Positions 11,286 through 23,849 are shown, numbered from the stretch's first letter. The stretch: 64,000 bases of DNA from Kryptolebias marmoratus (GCF_001649575.2 NC_051431.1:9646844-9710843), one strand, 5' to 3'. Program-made: numbers and translations. The notes: generated by a model not told the origin, from the sequence alone.

Positions 11286-14200
11286 ATGGCGTGGCCGTGC
11301 ATTACGCGCGCTTGCTGCATCAACCGCTTCTGGTCGGAGCTGGACAAGGCGGACATCGCGGTGCCTCTGGTGTTCACCAAGTACTCGGACGTGGCCGACG
11401 TGCAGCGCCTGCCGCACCACCACCCGCAGCCCAAGCAGCGGAGGGCCGCTCCCGTGGAGACGCAGCCGCGCCCGGAGGCGCCGCCCGCGCCGGCTACCGC
11501 AGCGGCCAAAGATGGCTCCGCCGCGTCCGTCATGCGCCAGGACTTCCAGGCGTGGAGGGTCCGGCCCGAGCCCAGCTGCAAGCCCCGCAGCGAGTACCAG
11601 CCGCCGCCGGCGCCGTTCAGCAACGAGACGCAGTACCAGAAGGACTACAAGCCGTGGCCCATCCCGAGGAAGCACGACCACCCCTGGATCCCCAAAGCCG
11701 GCGGCCCCGAGGCGGGCGGCGCGGGCGGCGGGAGGCTGAAGCGTCGGCCCGCCGAGGCCGAGAGCGGCGTGGAGAAGAGCGAGATCGAGGAGAAGATCCA
11801 GGAGAAGGAGGCGAAGGAGGCGGAGGAGCAGCGGCGGGGCCGGGCGGCCGCTGATGTTCTCAACAGGCAGATCAAGGAGGTGATGTCGACCTCCAGCAGT
11901 TACAGGTAAGGCCGAGAAGATCGGAACCAGCAAACCCAGAACAGAACAATATCGCGAGATCTCAGGAGCGCTCAGAGTATGTGTCGAGGATGACTCTCAG
12001 CTACCACCACGCCAAATCTTAGCTCAGTCTCTGTAGAATTGACAGAGTTGGAGCCATTTTCGTGTTTGCTGAGATCAACAGGCTTTGGCGGCCATCTTGA
12101 ATCAGGTCGACTCCAAAATCTAATCAGTTGTAGACACACATCCCAGGAGCGCTCTCTGAGAGTTTGATTAAAATCTGCCCTCTGATTCAGGAGATATTTT
12201 GCTAACAGACAAACAGGATGTAGTGATCTGTTAGCACTCGGTGTTGCGTAGGACTCTCAGCTACTATCACTCCAAAAGTTAGCCTAAAAATGGTTTAAGG
12301 AGCCATTTTCGTGTTCGCTGAGGTCCATTAGCTGTGGCGGCCATCTTGAATCGCCTCGATTCCTTCTGTTAATCAGCTGTAGGTGCACATCCAATTGTTT
12401 GAGAGTTGAATTAAAACCCAACCTGTGGTTCGTGGGTTATTTCGCTAACAGACAGGCACAAGAACAGACGTTTTCAGCCGCCTTTCTGGTTTTACTGAAA
12501 CTGATCGGGTTCGTAGCATCGACTCAGTTCCCGCCTTGCCCGTCTGCGAGTGATGTCTGGTAAAACGGTCCGGATGGGATCGGGAAGTTGTTCCTTCTTA
12601 TCTCACTTCCCAAATCGCCAAGTGGAAATTCTGACCTTTAGACCAGCAGATACCAAACATCACGTGAAGAGACGAGACAGAGTGCCTTAAAGGGAACGAT
12701 CAGATCCTCTGAAGTGGGGTTCCGTGGAAAGCGTTATGACTAATTAATATCTTAATATGGATCTTTGAACGACCTCAGTTTGGAAAAACTGAGTTTAATT
12801 CAAACCATCGACATTAATAAAGATGGGCGAAGCATCTCCACCTTCTCCCGTTCTTCACATTTGGAGCCAAAATGTTTTTTGTTTTTTTTGGGTGGTGCTA
12901 CCATGTGGTATTTGTGGCGCCTACCCACCCTCCAAAATGGCTACCAGGCTGTCACACTGTCAATCACAGTGAAACGCGACACTTATTTTTAGGCCTCAGA
13001 TAACTAAATTAAAGCGAAAGATATTGGGGATTAAAACATACAGCAGCAAGGTGAGAAGAAACACGTAAATCGACAAAATTCACCTGGAAAAAGTATGTTT
13101 GGTGTATTTTCATATTTTTGAAACGTCCCGGAGGGGGGCGGGACTGGAATAATTCCACTGAAGCCAGCCACTAGGGGGCGCGCGTCCCTTGTGGCCTCAG
13201 CTTCCTGCCTCTAGCTGTAACATAACCGATGATTCGGAACGGGCTGACAAGCTAATGGCTAGTCGGAGCTAAGCCAAGACCAAATTTGATTGCTGGCATT
13301 TTGGGAACAGCTCCGATCTCGAGACCTTCATAGCAGTCCAGGCGAGCGCCATTTTGTAAATCTCTGCGCCGCAGGGCCATTACACAGTATAACCATAAAT
13401 ATTATCTGCTGCGGAACATATTAAGCTTATTAAAAGCTTTTAATTTTGATGTTCTGTCAGTCAGTCTAGATTTTACTCAATTATTTTTATAATTTGACCT
13501 TAAGAAACAGGCCGTCCCACCCTTTCTTATGGAATTATGGAAGTAGAAAGATTACAGTTACCGTACAGCAGTAGAGATAAATAATCCAATATAAGTTCTC
13601 ACCAGTAAATTATCAGTACAATTTTATAGAACGTCTCTTTCTTTCTGCTTCTAAAGAACAGTGGTTGGTGTTCAGTTGAGGCTTCAGAGTCCCAGCATGG
13701 ACAGCATACATAAATCTGTAACATTTTCTGTAACTTAAAACCTGCTAGAGCCGACACAGATGCTTGTTTCCATCGATGAGTTCATCTCTCTGGTCTCAGC
13801 TTCCTCGGTGTCATTGTTCCCTCACAGAAATAAATCAAATTATATTTATTCTCTGTGGCTGTTAAAGGGTTTGTTTTTCTTCTCTCCCTCTCAGGACCGA
13901 GTTCAAGGCCTACAAGGACGTGAAGCCGGTGAAGCCCATCAAGGCGCCGTCTCAGTATAAACCTCCCGGGGAGGAGACCAGCCTGGAGACCAGCTACAGC
14001 GCCACGTTCAAGGGGGAGCAGGTCAAAGGTCAGGCGAAAGACAACAAGCTGCAGGAGCGCCGGAGGATACGCAGCCTTTACAGCGAGCCCGCCAAGGAGC
14101 CCGCCAAGGTGAGGAGGGGGGGGAGTGGTCCGCGGGTCTTTGAGAAGCATTTTCATCGTTTAAACGGGACATGTGTGGAGCTCTGTGGTAAGGTCACAAA

Positions 14201-17200
14201 CACGTAGCACCTTACCTGTTGTAGACGGCCTCAGTTTGGACAAAACAAAGCCTAATTCTGATCGGACTGACGAGCTAACGGCTAATCAGGATTTGTCCAT
14301 GGATGACACTTTATTATAAACCTTTACATCTCGTTTAGTTTCACATTACATAGATATTCCAACAGAGATATTAAGCAGGAAGTGCACCAGGGTAGCGAAC
14401 TAGCTGCTGCACAATTAGTGCTTTCAGATAATCAAAGATATTTATATAAATTACTGTGTAATATGAAACTGACAGCACTTTAAAGGTTTATTTTAAAAAA
14501 ACAAAAAACAATTGTTTGAAAGACACCAGCAGCCCACTTAGGTCTTATCTGAGCTCAGACTAGCCGTTAGCTCGTCAGTCAAGTTGGATTCATTGACATC
14601 AGTAAAGATGGATGAACTTCCACTGTCCGTCTCATTTTATTTGGGGTTGTAAAAATAACCTGCCACTAGGGGGCGCTTGTCCGTCGTGGCTTCAACTTCT
14701 GGTCACGTGTCCAGTTTTGGTATATATATATATATAATTGAACTCTTATTTCACCAAAAACGGAAAGAGCTATCTACGGCAAGCGAGATGTTAAATGTTT
14801 GTAATTGTTCCAGAGTTCAGAGGCGTTTTGTTTCCTTGAAGTACGACACAGTGAGCACCTCAGCCACATGTAAAACTTTAAGCCTTCTGTATCTTTAATT
14901 TACAAATTTGATTCTGAAAATGTCTTAACCTGGTGATTTTTGGTCCAACTAATAAACAGCAAAGAAAAAGTCAGATTTCCTTTTATGTTATAAACCACAC
15001 CCCTACAGTAAAAAAAAACTAACAACAAACTGTGCTTGTATATTCTGGTACTGACCGCCTGAGAGTTTAGAATCGCAGCTTTGGGTTTTAAACCTGTAAG
15101 TGAGAGTGTGCAGTAACGTGGTTTAAATGGTTGAAGATGTGTGTGGACACTCCCTCTCTCGTTCCTGTAGGACGCCTCAGACTGAGAGCAGCTCTGCTCT
15201 CCGCCTGCCGTGGTCAGGTGTGTGTGCGCGTTCCGTTTCTTCTCGGAGGCATGGAGACCGGCGTCACACTGAGCAAACACCGGCCGCGAACACATCCACG
15301 CACAGTTTGCTCCATTTATCACCCGGCTGCCAGACGCCCCCCCCACCACCACCACCACCACCACCACCCCCACACCCACCCCAGGGTTATTACCCACACC
15401 TCTCAGCCTCCACCAACCACCACCTCGTACCAGCTGACCACCAGTTTATGATGAATGACTGAAACTGAAGCAAGGACAGTGTGAAAAATGCTAAAAATCA
15501 CAGGAGAATGTGTGTATTAGTTGCATCAATGAGGGTAAACAAGAAAAAAAAACTCTATTTTGGTGCAAAATACACAGAACATGAAACTCCTTCCTTCCTC
15601 CTTGCATGCGCAGGATTGAAAGAAAGATCTCGCATGATCCGTTAGCGCTCAGAGTATGTGTTGGGGATGAGGCTCAGCTACCACCACGCCCAGATTTAGC
15701 TCAGTATCTGTAAAATTGACCGAGTTATCTGCAGCCATCCTGAAGGTAGTCAGTCGTAGAGTTTGGTTCATGAGTAATTTCGCTAACAGGGTCGATGCCA
15801 AAATGTTCATTCAACGGTCTGTGATGGAGATGACTCTCGGCTACAACCACGCAGAGTTTGAGCTCAGTATCGATAAAACTGACTGAGTTAAAGCCATTTT
15901 TGTGTTTGCCAAGGACAGTTACCCGGAGTGGCCATCTTAAATCAGGTCAACACCAAAACTTCATCAGTTGTAGATGATGATCCATCGATGATTTACTGAA
16001 CATTTCATTAAAAACCACCTGGTGGTTTGTGAGATATTTTGCTAACAGACAGTCAGACACACACATAAAGATACGGGCATTTACATGATCGCTCGCTTTT
16101 TTTTTTTTTTTTCCTGCTTTTGTCTGATTTGTCCAGAAGCTTACAGCTCATCGGGACACAGTCGGGAAGATTTATTATGATTCTTCACATAGCAGCAATT
16201 AAACGTTCCTAAAGTTTAGAATATTACGCCGAACACCGCGAGACGGAGAGTAAAAGCAGCCTCTCGTGTCATCCTTTACAGCATTCCTAGGATTTATTTG
16301 TTCAGCTGAAGCCGGGTGAGTTTGCAGCCGTTCTGCTGCTTGTCGGCTCGGCGCTCCTCGGCGGCGCAGAGAAACGCTCAGAGACTCAATCGAAGTAGCT
16401 TTCATCTCTGCAGCCTCACTTTTACCGTCCGTACTTGAGTCAGTGACCCTCAGCCGCAGGCCTGCTTGTTGGAGAGCTAACAGTGGCTGAACTTTATCTT
16501 TTTAAGTCCCTGAAAGCATAAGACTAACATCATACTAATATCTAGTATGCTCTCAGTATGCTTTGATTTTATTTTTAAATTTAGTATATGCATTTAAAAA
16601 GATGAAGAAATCATTGTTCTGTAAAAGAAAAGGCAACAAACACGTCATTCGGTGTTTGTTGTCTTTTTTTCATTACACTAACCGCATAAGCTGTATGCAA
16701 GTATCACCTGCACCATAAATTACCATTTGCCTGGCATTACTTTAAAACGCAGGGTACAAAGATACGTGCTGCATGCTAAAACAGGATTGTAACTCGATAA
16801 GGAGTCTGTTTTTGGAACTTTTTTTTTTTTTTGTCAAGCCCAAAAAAATTGATTCTTTTGTCTCGTTTGTTGTTAAAACCAGCAGCTGATTATTTGAGTT
16901 TTATATGAAGATGGAGTTTGTTTTTGAAGGGATTGTTTAGATCCTTTGAAGCGGGGAAAGCTTACGAACAATTAATATGTTACCTGTTGTGGATAGCTCT
17001 TTGTACAATCTCACCGGACCGGATTGACGAGCTAACGACTAGTCCAAGCGGGACAAAGACCAAGGTGGATTTCTGGCATCTTAGCTTTTTATGCAAATAA
17101 TAGTTTTTAACCTTTAGATTACCATCAATTTAGCATTAGCATTTTTAGCATTACGTAACCATAATGCAAACAATTTCGCTGTGCCCCTGGCTGCACAGGA

Positions 17201-18041
17201 AGTGCTACAGCTAGCTGCTTCTATCGATATTTGTGCTTGCAAATAACAATAATTTAAATAACTGTAAAATGTGAAAGTAATGGTGATAAAAAGATTTAAA
17301 AATAGTATTCATAAAGCAATCCACTTTGGTCTTTGCCCCACACAGACTATCTATTAAGTCATCGATCCAGACAGATATAAACTATCTACAACAGGTGAGA
17401 TACTTATTGTTCATACTCAAAGCCCTATGTGATCTGTTCTTTCAGTATAAATTTATCCCATCCAGATACTTTGCTGGTACCAATTTGGGTCAAATTTGGG
17501 TGATTTTTGTCATGTTTGGTTTAGTTTAAGGCTTTCAAAAGAAGTGAGTATGTTTAACCAAGTAATGTTCGAGCCTAAACCTAAATAAAAGCAAAGTAAG
17601 TTATTTAAAACAGACCATAAAGGAGTCATTAGTTTTTGTAACATAACTTATTCCACTGCCAGCACTTTGTCTCTAAGGTGAATTTCCCTGCATGTCCCTG
17701 AAGTTGTTGCTGCTGACGTCCCGTTGTCGCACCGACCCCGTCGGACATCGTAGTTTGTCTCAGCGTTGGCGGGATTTCCTTTGCGCCGGCGACGACAATT
17801 AAGTTGCATCGTCCTGTGTTTTCTCTTTCAGGTGGACAAGCCAGCGTCTCGCACCAAACCAAAAAAGCCCCCGACGACGACAACAGGGAAGATGGCGAAA
17901 AAAGCTAAAGAGAAGCAGATTTCTAGTTGCCAGTCAGCAAAGAAGAAAGCGTCTGCGGGCTCGCCAGAAGCCAAACCGGAGGGAGCTGTGACGAAGAAGA
18001 GCAAAGAGATCAGCAACAGACTGGCTGAAGCCAAACAGTAG
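11286..18041 (+). CDS. map6: Microtubule-associated protein 6 (STOP protein), short form
   Basis: Three coding exons: 11286-11905, 13895-14108 and 17832-18041. Phases close to 1044 nt, or 347 aa. MAP6 stabilises microtubules against cold and drugs in neurons and other cells. The protein starts MAWPCITRACC: Cys5, Cys10 and Cys11, the family's palmitoylation cysteines, are all present, followed by LDKADIAVPLVFTKYS. SVMRQDFQAW, SEYQPPPAPF, ETQYQKDYKPWPIP and DHPWIPK match MAP6 microtubule-binding modules. Exon 2 gives KPVKPIKAPSQYKPP, ETSYSATFKG and RRRIRSLYSEP. Exon 3 is Lys-rich and ends in a LAEAKQ-type tail. The product resembles short mammalian isoforms without the long C-terminal repeats. 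Exon 1 is very GC-rich, so long frames on both strands are shadows. Introns of about 2.0 and 3.7 kb are packed with dispersed repeats. Confidence 0.94.
11955..12462 (+). repeat. Dispersed repeat family A, tandem dimer
   Basis: Two head-to-tail units (about 11955-12213 and 12215-12462) share the ordered phrases gactctcagctac, agccattttcgtgtt, ggcggccatcttgaat, cagttgtag and attttgctaacagacaa (attcgctaaca in the second). The same phrases recur at 15.6, 22.3, 23.4, 26.0, 41.3, 44.3 and 56.3-57.3 kb. It is probably a non-autonomous mobile element. The class is not resolved. Confidence 0.75.
12695..13330. repeat. Dispersed palindromic repeat family C, degraded copy
   Basis: It contains the outer arm phrases gatcctctgaagtgggg, taattaatatctta and tttgaacgacctcagtttgg and, further on, gggctgacaagctaatggctagtc and ccaagaccaaa. 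These belong to the long inverted-repeat element seen best at 16915-17410. The middle carries unrelated sequence and a cactagggggcgc phrase shared with 14664. Confidence 0.5.
14205..14605. mobile_element. Palindromic MITE-like element, family C
   Basis: The left arm begins ttacctgttgtag and runs through cctcagtttgg to gactgacgagctaacggct. The right arm reads agactagccgttagctcgtcagtc, the inverse of the left arm. It lies in map6 intron 2 (14109-17831), just after exon 2. Confidence 0.65.
15343..15382. repeat. CCA microsatellite
   Basis: A CCA-repeat tract with flanking C runs lies in map6 intron 2. It generates artefactual His/Pro frames. Confidence 0.85.
15625..16075 (+). repeat. Dispersed repeat family A, tandem dimer
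   Basis: Two partial units carry ctcagctaccaccacgcc, gactgagttaaagccatttttgtgtttgcc, gtggccatctta and attttgctaacagacagtc. The orientation and dimer layout are the same as at 11955-12462. It lies in map6 intron 2. Confidence 0.7.
16915..17410. mobile_element. Palindromic MITE-like element, family C (best copy)
   Basis: The left arm carries gatcctttgaagcgggg, caattaatatgttacctgtt, gattgacgagctaacgactag and gggacaaagaccaagg. The right arm carries ccactttggtctttgcccc, agactatctattaagtcatc and aactatctacaacaggtgag, so the arms are inverted copies of more than 100 bp. The core contains tgcccctggctgcacaggaagtg, also seen at 18600. No coding capacity. It is a non-autonomous foldback or MITE-type element in map6 intron 2. 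Confidence 0.75.
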
Positions 18042-18589
18042 AGGAGGAGGAGGAGGATTTCTACACTTTTCTGTGCTCGATATCAGGCGATGTGATGATT
18101 TCAGTCGATCTCCCTTCGGTTCGTCTCTCTGTCTGTTGTCTTGTCTTACACGGTTCACCTTTGAATGATCACTGATGTTGAGCTTTTAGAATAATGCAAA
18201 CTGTTTCACTGGAAACTATCGGTGCCAGAAAGCGAATGTATGAAAGTTTCCTGGTTCTTTTTTTGTATTTTGCTGCACAGAACTGCTTTTGTATATTTTC
18301 GAGCACATAATTTGCACATTTGAGTTTTGTTTGGTGTCGGAGTTTCAAAAGAGCCGTCAGGTTTTGGGTAAAAGTCTTGAGCCTCTCGCTGTAACTTTAT
18401 TAATAATACTGTCAATAACATTAACCAAACAGTGAGCATAGATGCTAACCTAACATTGAAAACGCCATAGAAAAGCTAACACAGTTAGCATTGCGTTTAT
18501 CACTGGACATTTATACACAAATGAAACATTTCAAAGTGGTTACTGGAGACAGTCATGCTATGATAACTTTAACTACTATTTACAGACAT

Positions 18590-18970
18590 TTCAACAGAAG
18601 TGCCCCTGGCTGCACAGGAAGTGCAAAAGCTAGATGCTGCTGCTACTTGCACGTGCAAACCTTAATCAAACTCTAACCTTAGAGTTTTATGTAAATAATC
18701 ACTTAATGCGAAACTGACAGCGTTGCAAAGGTTTATGAAATAGATTTCGATGAAACACTGTGAAAGTTTGAACAACAATCCACTTTGGCCCCGCTCAGAC
18801 TAGCCATTAGCTCATCAGTTCATTCTTTGATTTAGGTGCTCTTCTTATGTTTGAGTAATTCTTGGATCACATATAAGAAGACTTAGCTTAAACTATATAT
18901 AAAAAGAACTACTTCTCCAAACTGAGGTTGTTCGAAAAGCTATCTGCAACAGGTAAGATATTAATTGTTC
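18590..18970. mobile_element. Palindromic MITE-like element, family C (right half clear)
   Basis: It shares the core tgcccctggctgcacaggaagtg with the copy at 16.9 kb. The right arm has ccactttggccccgctcagac, tagccattagctcatcagt, ctccaaactgaggttgttcg and gcaacaggtaagatattaat. The left arm is diverged. Confidence 0.6.
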
Positions 18971-19339
18971 TTATTTTTGCCACAGAATATCACTTCAGAA
19001 GATTTAAAGTATTGCTTTGGAGAAGCCAGGTTTTCTTTTTTTGGTCATTTTTTAAATGGTTCTCATCTATTTTAACTCTGTTGTTGGAGCGTCACCATTT
19101 CAGAAGAAATATTCTCTTTTGTTTGTTTTTTTAAGCCACCTAAACTGACCTATGAATCATTTAAGAATAAGAGGACACTTAATGCCAGGGATGAGTCAGT
19201 GTTTACAAATGACAGAACCAATTTAAAATGGTGTCTTTGTGCACTTTGCTGCTGCCCGCCGAATGCAATGACAAGAAAATTACAAAGTTAACACAGTTCA
19301 AAAGATATTTAATTGTATTTATGTAGATGCAAATTTGCC

Positions 19340-20690
19340 CCTGAGATGCTGAAGATGCTCTGGATGTTGTGGGTTCATGTCTTTTCAGTGTCTCATGGAG
19401 GACCTGGACAACACATGTGGCATTGCAGGACAGGCTGGTGGGACCCATTTTTAAAAAGGGGGGACCGGAGAGTGTGTTACAACTATCGAGGGATCATACG
19501 TTTCAGCCTCCATGGAAAAGTTTACTCCAGGGTGTTGGGAGGGAGAATCCAACCAATTGTTGATTCAGGAGGAGCAGTGTCCCGGCTGTGGACCAGTGAA
19601 CCAGTGGATCAGTGGACCAGTGGACCAGATCTTCATCTTTTGTAGGGTTGCTAAGAGGATCATGGGAGTTTAGTTCACCAGTCTACATGTGTTTAGTGGA
19701 TTTGGAGAGTTCTTATTTGAGACGTTCTGTTGGGGGTGCCTGTGTTGCCTTTGAGGGCTATCCGGTCCCTGTAGAACCGAAGCAGGAGCTGTGTCCGCAT
19801 GCTTGGCTCAAAGTGGAGCTCCTTCTCTATGCCATTTGGACTCCTGCCAGGGCTGTCCCTGGTATCCGGTCCTTTTTATGGTGTTCATGGACAGGATCTC
19901 GAGGAGCAGTCGTGGAGAGGAGTGTGTCTGGTTTGGGAACCTCGGGGTCTCGTCTCTGCCTTTTGCGGATGATGTGGTTCTGTTGACGTCTTCGAGGCCA
20001 TGACCTTCGGTGTGCACTGGGACGGTTCACAGCCGAGCTCGGACAAGAGGCAGGTTCTCAACTGGAAATGGGTGGAGTGCTCCCTCTGGGTCGGGGATGA
20101 GCCTCTGCCTCAAGTGGAGGAGTTCAGAGTCTTGTTCACGAGTGATGGAAGAATGGATACCGTGAATCGATGGACTGAAGCCTCGTTTGCAGTAATGAGG
20201 GTGTTGCTCCTGTCTGTTGTGGTGAAGAAGGTCTGAACTGAAAGGCAAAGCTCTCAATTTACTGGTTTACTGGTTCCGGTCCTCACTTATGGTCATGAGG
20301 TTTGGATCATGACTAAAAGAATGAGCGGCTGAAATGAGCTTCCTTCTTACGCTGGCCGGGCTCAGCCTTAGAGATAAGATGAGGAGCTCCATCATCCTGG
20401 GGGGGGCTCGGAGGAGAGCTGCTGCTCCTCTGGATCAAAAAGAGTCGGCTGAGGTGGTTCGGACGTCTAGTTAGGATGCCTCATTCTGGTGGTTTTCCAG
20501 GCACGTCCCACTGCGAGGAGACCCCAGGGCAGACCCAGAACCCTCTGGATGGATTAAATCTCCTCTCTGGCCTGAGGACATCTTCAGATCCCTCAAAAGG
20601 AGCTGGAGAGTGTCGCTGGGGAGAAAAAAGTCTGGGTTTCCTGACCACAGATAAGCAGCAGAAACTGGATGAATAAATGCATCTAAACAA
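19340..20690 (+). mobile_element. Decayed non-LTR retrotransposon (LINE) reverse-transcriptase region
   Basis: Broken plus-strand frames retain LINE reverse-transcriptase phrases in the right order: KRGDRRVCYNYRG (about 19460), HGKVYSRVLGGRIQPIV, MDRISR, the catalytic box FADDVVLL (about 19965), then LPQVEEFRVLFTSDGRMD and SVVVKK (20100-20230). After this come traces of YGHE and of the GRRP/RTRWID-type tail. Multiple frameshifts and stops make it non-functional. It belongs to the abundant teleost LINEs; the clade is not resolved. Confidence 0.8.
19586..19628. repeat. Short tandem repeat (gtggaccag-type unit)
   Basis: Four to five imperfect copies of a 9-10 bp unit, cagtggaccagt with aac/atc variants, lie inside the decayed LINE. 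Confidence 0.7.
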
Positions 20691-21542
20691 AAAGCAAACC
20701 GTTTTTTTTTTTGTTTGCAGGAGGTCGTAGCAATAAAGTGTATGTTCTTCGCTGAGTCATTTGTTAACACAACACTGGTTCATCCCTTGATTTAGTTCCC
20801 GTTATTGTGCTTGGGTGATTCATGGGTCATGTTTTCTCTGAAAATGGCCACAAACAAGAACAGAACAATTGCTTGAAACCACTTCTTTAAAATCTTATCT
20901 TCTTGCGTTGGAACGTAAAGAAATCAGGGGGGGCTTAAGACTTTTGCACAGCACTGATGCATGTGAATGAAAGGGTTTTTTTTAAAAATCTTTGAATGAA
21001 ACCCAACTGAGATCAGTACGAACATGATTGTGTTTTAAAAAAAAACAAAACCCGACATGCTTGTTTTTCCGAGCGATTTCTGGGAAAGTTCAAAACTCTC
21101 GTTTAACGGTTTCCTAATTTCCAGTGCCTCTGCTGTTTGGTCCTGGTTTTCATTTCATTGTTCTGGATGACATCTGGTCTAATCAGATTGGTTGCTAAGG
21201 AACCCGACGGACTGTAATGCGATTGCCACGGCTTTCATGCACGACGCTGTTTTTGGTTGAGCGGACTGGACGCCACGGTCACGTTCTAGCTTGTAAATTG
21301 CGGCGTTGAAGACAAATTCACGAGGGGTGGGGACCTTTTACAAGTGTAATGCATGAGTAGAAATAGATTCTGGTCACACCAAATAAGTAAATAAAAATCA
21401 TAATCTGGTGACTGTTATAAAATAAAAAAAATAAACAAACATGGCACCAGTTTGATTCCCAAACATTTTCCTTTTATTGCAGTTTTTTAACAGCACAGTG
21501 TTTTGTGGAATTGTGTGATAAAGGGGGAAAAAAAAATAAAAT

Positions 21543-21545
<3 letters not shown>

Positions 21546-21611
<66 letters not shown>
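21546..21611. repeat. TA dinucleotide microsatellite (about 33 repeats)
   Basis: An uninterrupted AT/TA run of 66 bp. A Tyr-Ile frame across it is an artefact. Confidence 0.98.
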
Positions 21612-21615
<4 letters not shown>

Positions 21616-21828
21616 ACATGGGCTTAAAAATAACTTATTTTACTCAACAATGTTCCCCACTAAGTAGGCCGATCTCTTCCGGTGTGTAAGGACAAGGAAT
21701 GGGCCAGGACTTAAAGTTCAGCTTTTTAAAATGCTGCTCTCTGAAATCAGTATGCTCATCACGCTGAAATGTCAGCTCATCCGCCCCGTTCAGGTTATCC
21801 TCCACCAGAACCCATCTCCTAGCTGCAG

Positions 21829-21831
<3 letters not shown>

Positions 21832-21863
<32 letters not shown>
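21832..21863. repeat. TG dinucleotide microsatellite
   Basis: An uninterrupted TG run of about 15 repeats. A second shorter GT run lies at about 22034-22052. Confidence 0.95.
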
Positions 21864-21865
<2 letters not shown>

Positions 21866-22224
21866 GTAAGGAGGACACAGTGATTCTGCTTGATTTCTGG
21901 GTCTTTGTGGGGCTCTGAGAGCTTGTTTTTTGTGTCTGACCTCTTCAACCCGCTGCCTGCTAGCATCAGATCTGACCCAAAACACCTGAAGTGCTGCTCT
22001 GCACTCCCAACGTCTTGGTGCTATATCTTCCTTTGTGTGTGTGTGTGTGTGCGTGGCCTCAGATCAGAGGGGAAGTGATGACATGACGATGTCAGCCCGC
22101 CTCAGATGTGTTGTGGTATTGTGCTTGTACTCTCAGCTTGCTCTGAATGAACTGATTAAAAATGGTGCAAGAAACTCGTCCTCGTTGTTTGTTTGTTTGT
22201 TTTATTTCAAAGTGACATAAAAAA

Positions 22225-22500
22225 ATGGACTCAAAGTTCAACAAAAAGCTCAGCTAATTTGAGTCAAATTGTTAAAATCAGACCATTTTTTTTTGGTTTC
22301 AGGACATAATCCCTGGATGTACGTCTACAACTGATTTACTCATTCAAAATGGCTGCCGCACCGTGGTGGCCTTGAATAAATAACCCAAAACTGGTGAAAA
22401 CTCAGCTAACAGATCACACAAGAGCTTTGTTTGAAACCTCGCCTTGCAGGACGGTGGGTGATACGCATTTCTTCAAGGAACGCTAGTTTCATCATGAAAG
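22225..22500 (-). repeat. Dispersed repeat family A, single copy
   Basis: Minus-strand unit with ggatgtacgtctacaactgat, caaaatggctgccgca, ctcagctaacag and the end phrase gatacgcatttcttcaagga. That end phrase also ends the copies at 41.5 and 44.9 kb. Confidence 0.6.
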
Positions 22501-23429
22501 TCTTCAACTGTGGATGATTTAAGTCATTCTTTTTTTAAGGTTCTCAAATCTTCACAAGAATATCTGCAGAATTTACAGCATTTGTTCATTTTATTGATCT
22601 TTGTTGTCAAATAAATCTTTCTGTCAAAACTTGTCACCCTTTATTTGCTTTTCCAGACACATCCTGAGGCGAGTGGTTCTGCTTCGAGCCACGTGGTCTC
22701 TAAAAAGCTAAATACCAGTTGTGTTTTCTTTTAAATCAAGAGCAAATTTTAAATAAAACTTCAGAGTTTTCATCTTGTCGTGCTTTTGAACGCCGTGTGT
22801 GTGTGAATCAGCCAAGCAGACATAAATCTGCATGAATAATTCAGTGGTTTCGGGCTCTTGTGTTTGCAGAGCAGCATAAAATATTGAGTAAGAGCTCAGC
22901 GATGGCACGCGTCTGCCTGGTTAGACTCTCATCTTATTTTGTATTTAAAGACCAGAGATAAGACTTCATTTAGTTACAGCTCATTACATGAGAAGGGAGC
23001 TCCATATTGAATGAAACACCTGACCATTGCCATTAAAGGTAAAGAATGGGATGTTTTTGTGTTTTGTTCTGTTTTAACTTGGCATAAAGCACCGTGTGTT
23101 ACACCTCCTTGTATGAAAGGTGCCAAAGAAGTCAATTATTTATTCACAAAGACATCTGCTGCGAAAGGACGAGATCTACACACACGTGCAAAACAAATTT
23201 TATCCAGACCTGTATCTCCGTTTGACCTCTAGTGGAAAAGAAATGTGAAGTCGCAGCATCATGGTCGGCCTGGATGGAAAAGTAAACTGGCTGCTGAGCA
23301 AACGAATCAGGTTTCAGGTTTTAGTTGGTTTGTAAATGGTGTTGATGCAATCTTAAGATTAAAAAATAAACCTTTTGAAGACTCAGTTGTTGCAAAATCT
23401 TGGTTACAGTAAAAAAAAAAAAAAAGATT

Positions 23430-23840
23430 CAATTTAACTAGGTCCATCATTATCGCATGCCATGTCTTTGTGTCTGTCTGTTAGCAAAATATCTTGTGAC
23501 CCACAGGACGAAGTTTAATTAAACTCTCAGAATATAATCATTAGATGTGTGTTTACAACTCATTAGCTTTTGGAGTCATACTCATTCAAGATGGCCGCCA
23601 CAGCCAACAAAAATGGCTATAACTTGTTACAATTTACAGATATTTAAGTAAAATTTGGTGTGACGGGAGCTGAGAGTGATCCCCAACATATTTTCTGAGC
23701 TCTAATAAATCACACAAGATCTTAATTTTAAATTTTCCTACTTTGAGTCAGCTTTGTCGGTCTGTTAGCAAAATATCTCATGAACTACAGAACAAATTTG
23801 ATTTAAACTTTCAACTTTAATTTCTGTTTAAAAGAATCTT
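23430..23840 (-). repeat. Dispersed repeat family A, tandem copies
   Basis: It carries ctgtctgttagcaaaatatc, attagatgtgtgtttacaac, aagatggccgccacagcc and gagctgagagtgatccccaa. A second ctgttagcaaaatatctcat follows at about 23762, so a second unit begins. It is the inverse of the map6 intron copies. Confidence 0.7.
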
Positions 23841-23849
23841 GAAAAATGG

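Noticed and set aside
11226..11933. Long antisense and alternate-frame open stretches over map6 exon 1
   Set aside because: Caused by very high GC, which removes stops in all frames. Only the frame from 11286 matches MAP6 and splices in phase.
19313..20236. Intact LINE open reading frame
   Set aside because: Phrases of a reverse transcriptase are spread over three frames with stops between, so the copy is dead.
21398..21619. Tyr-Ile repeat peptide frame
   Set aside because: Translation of a TA microsatellite.
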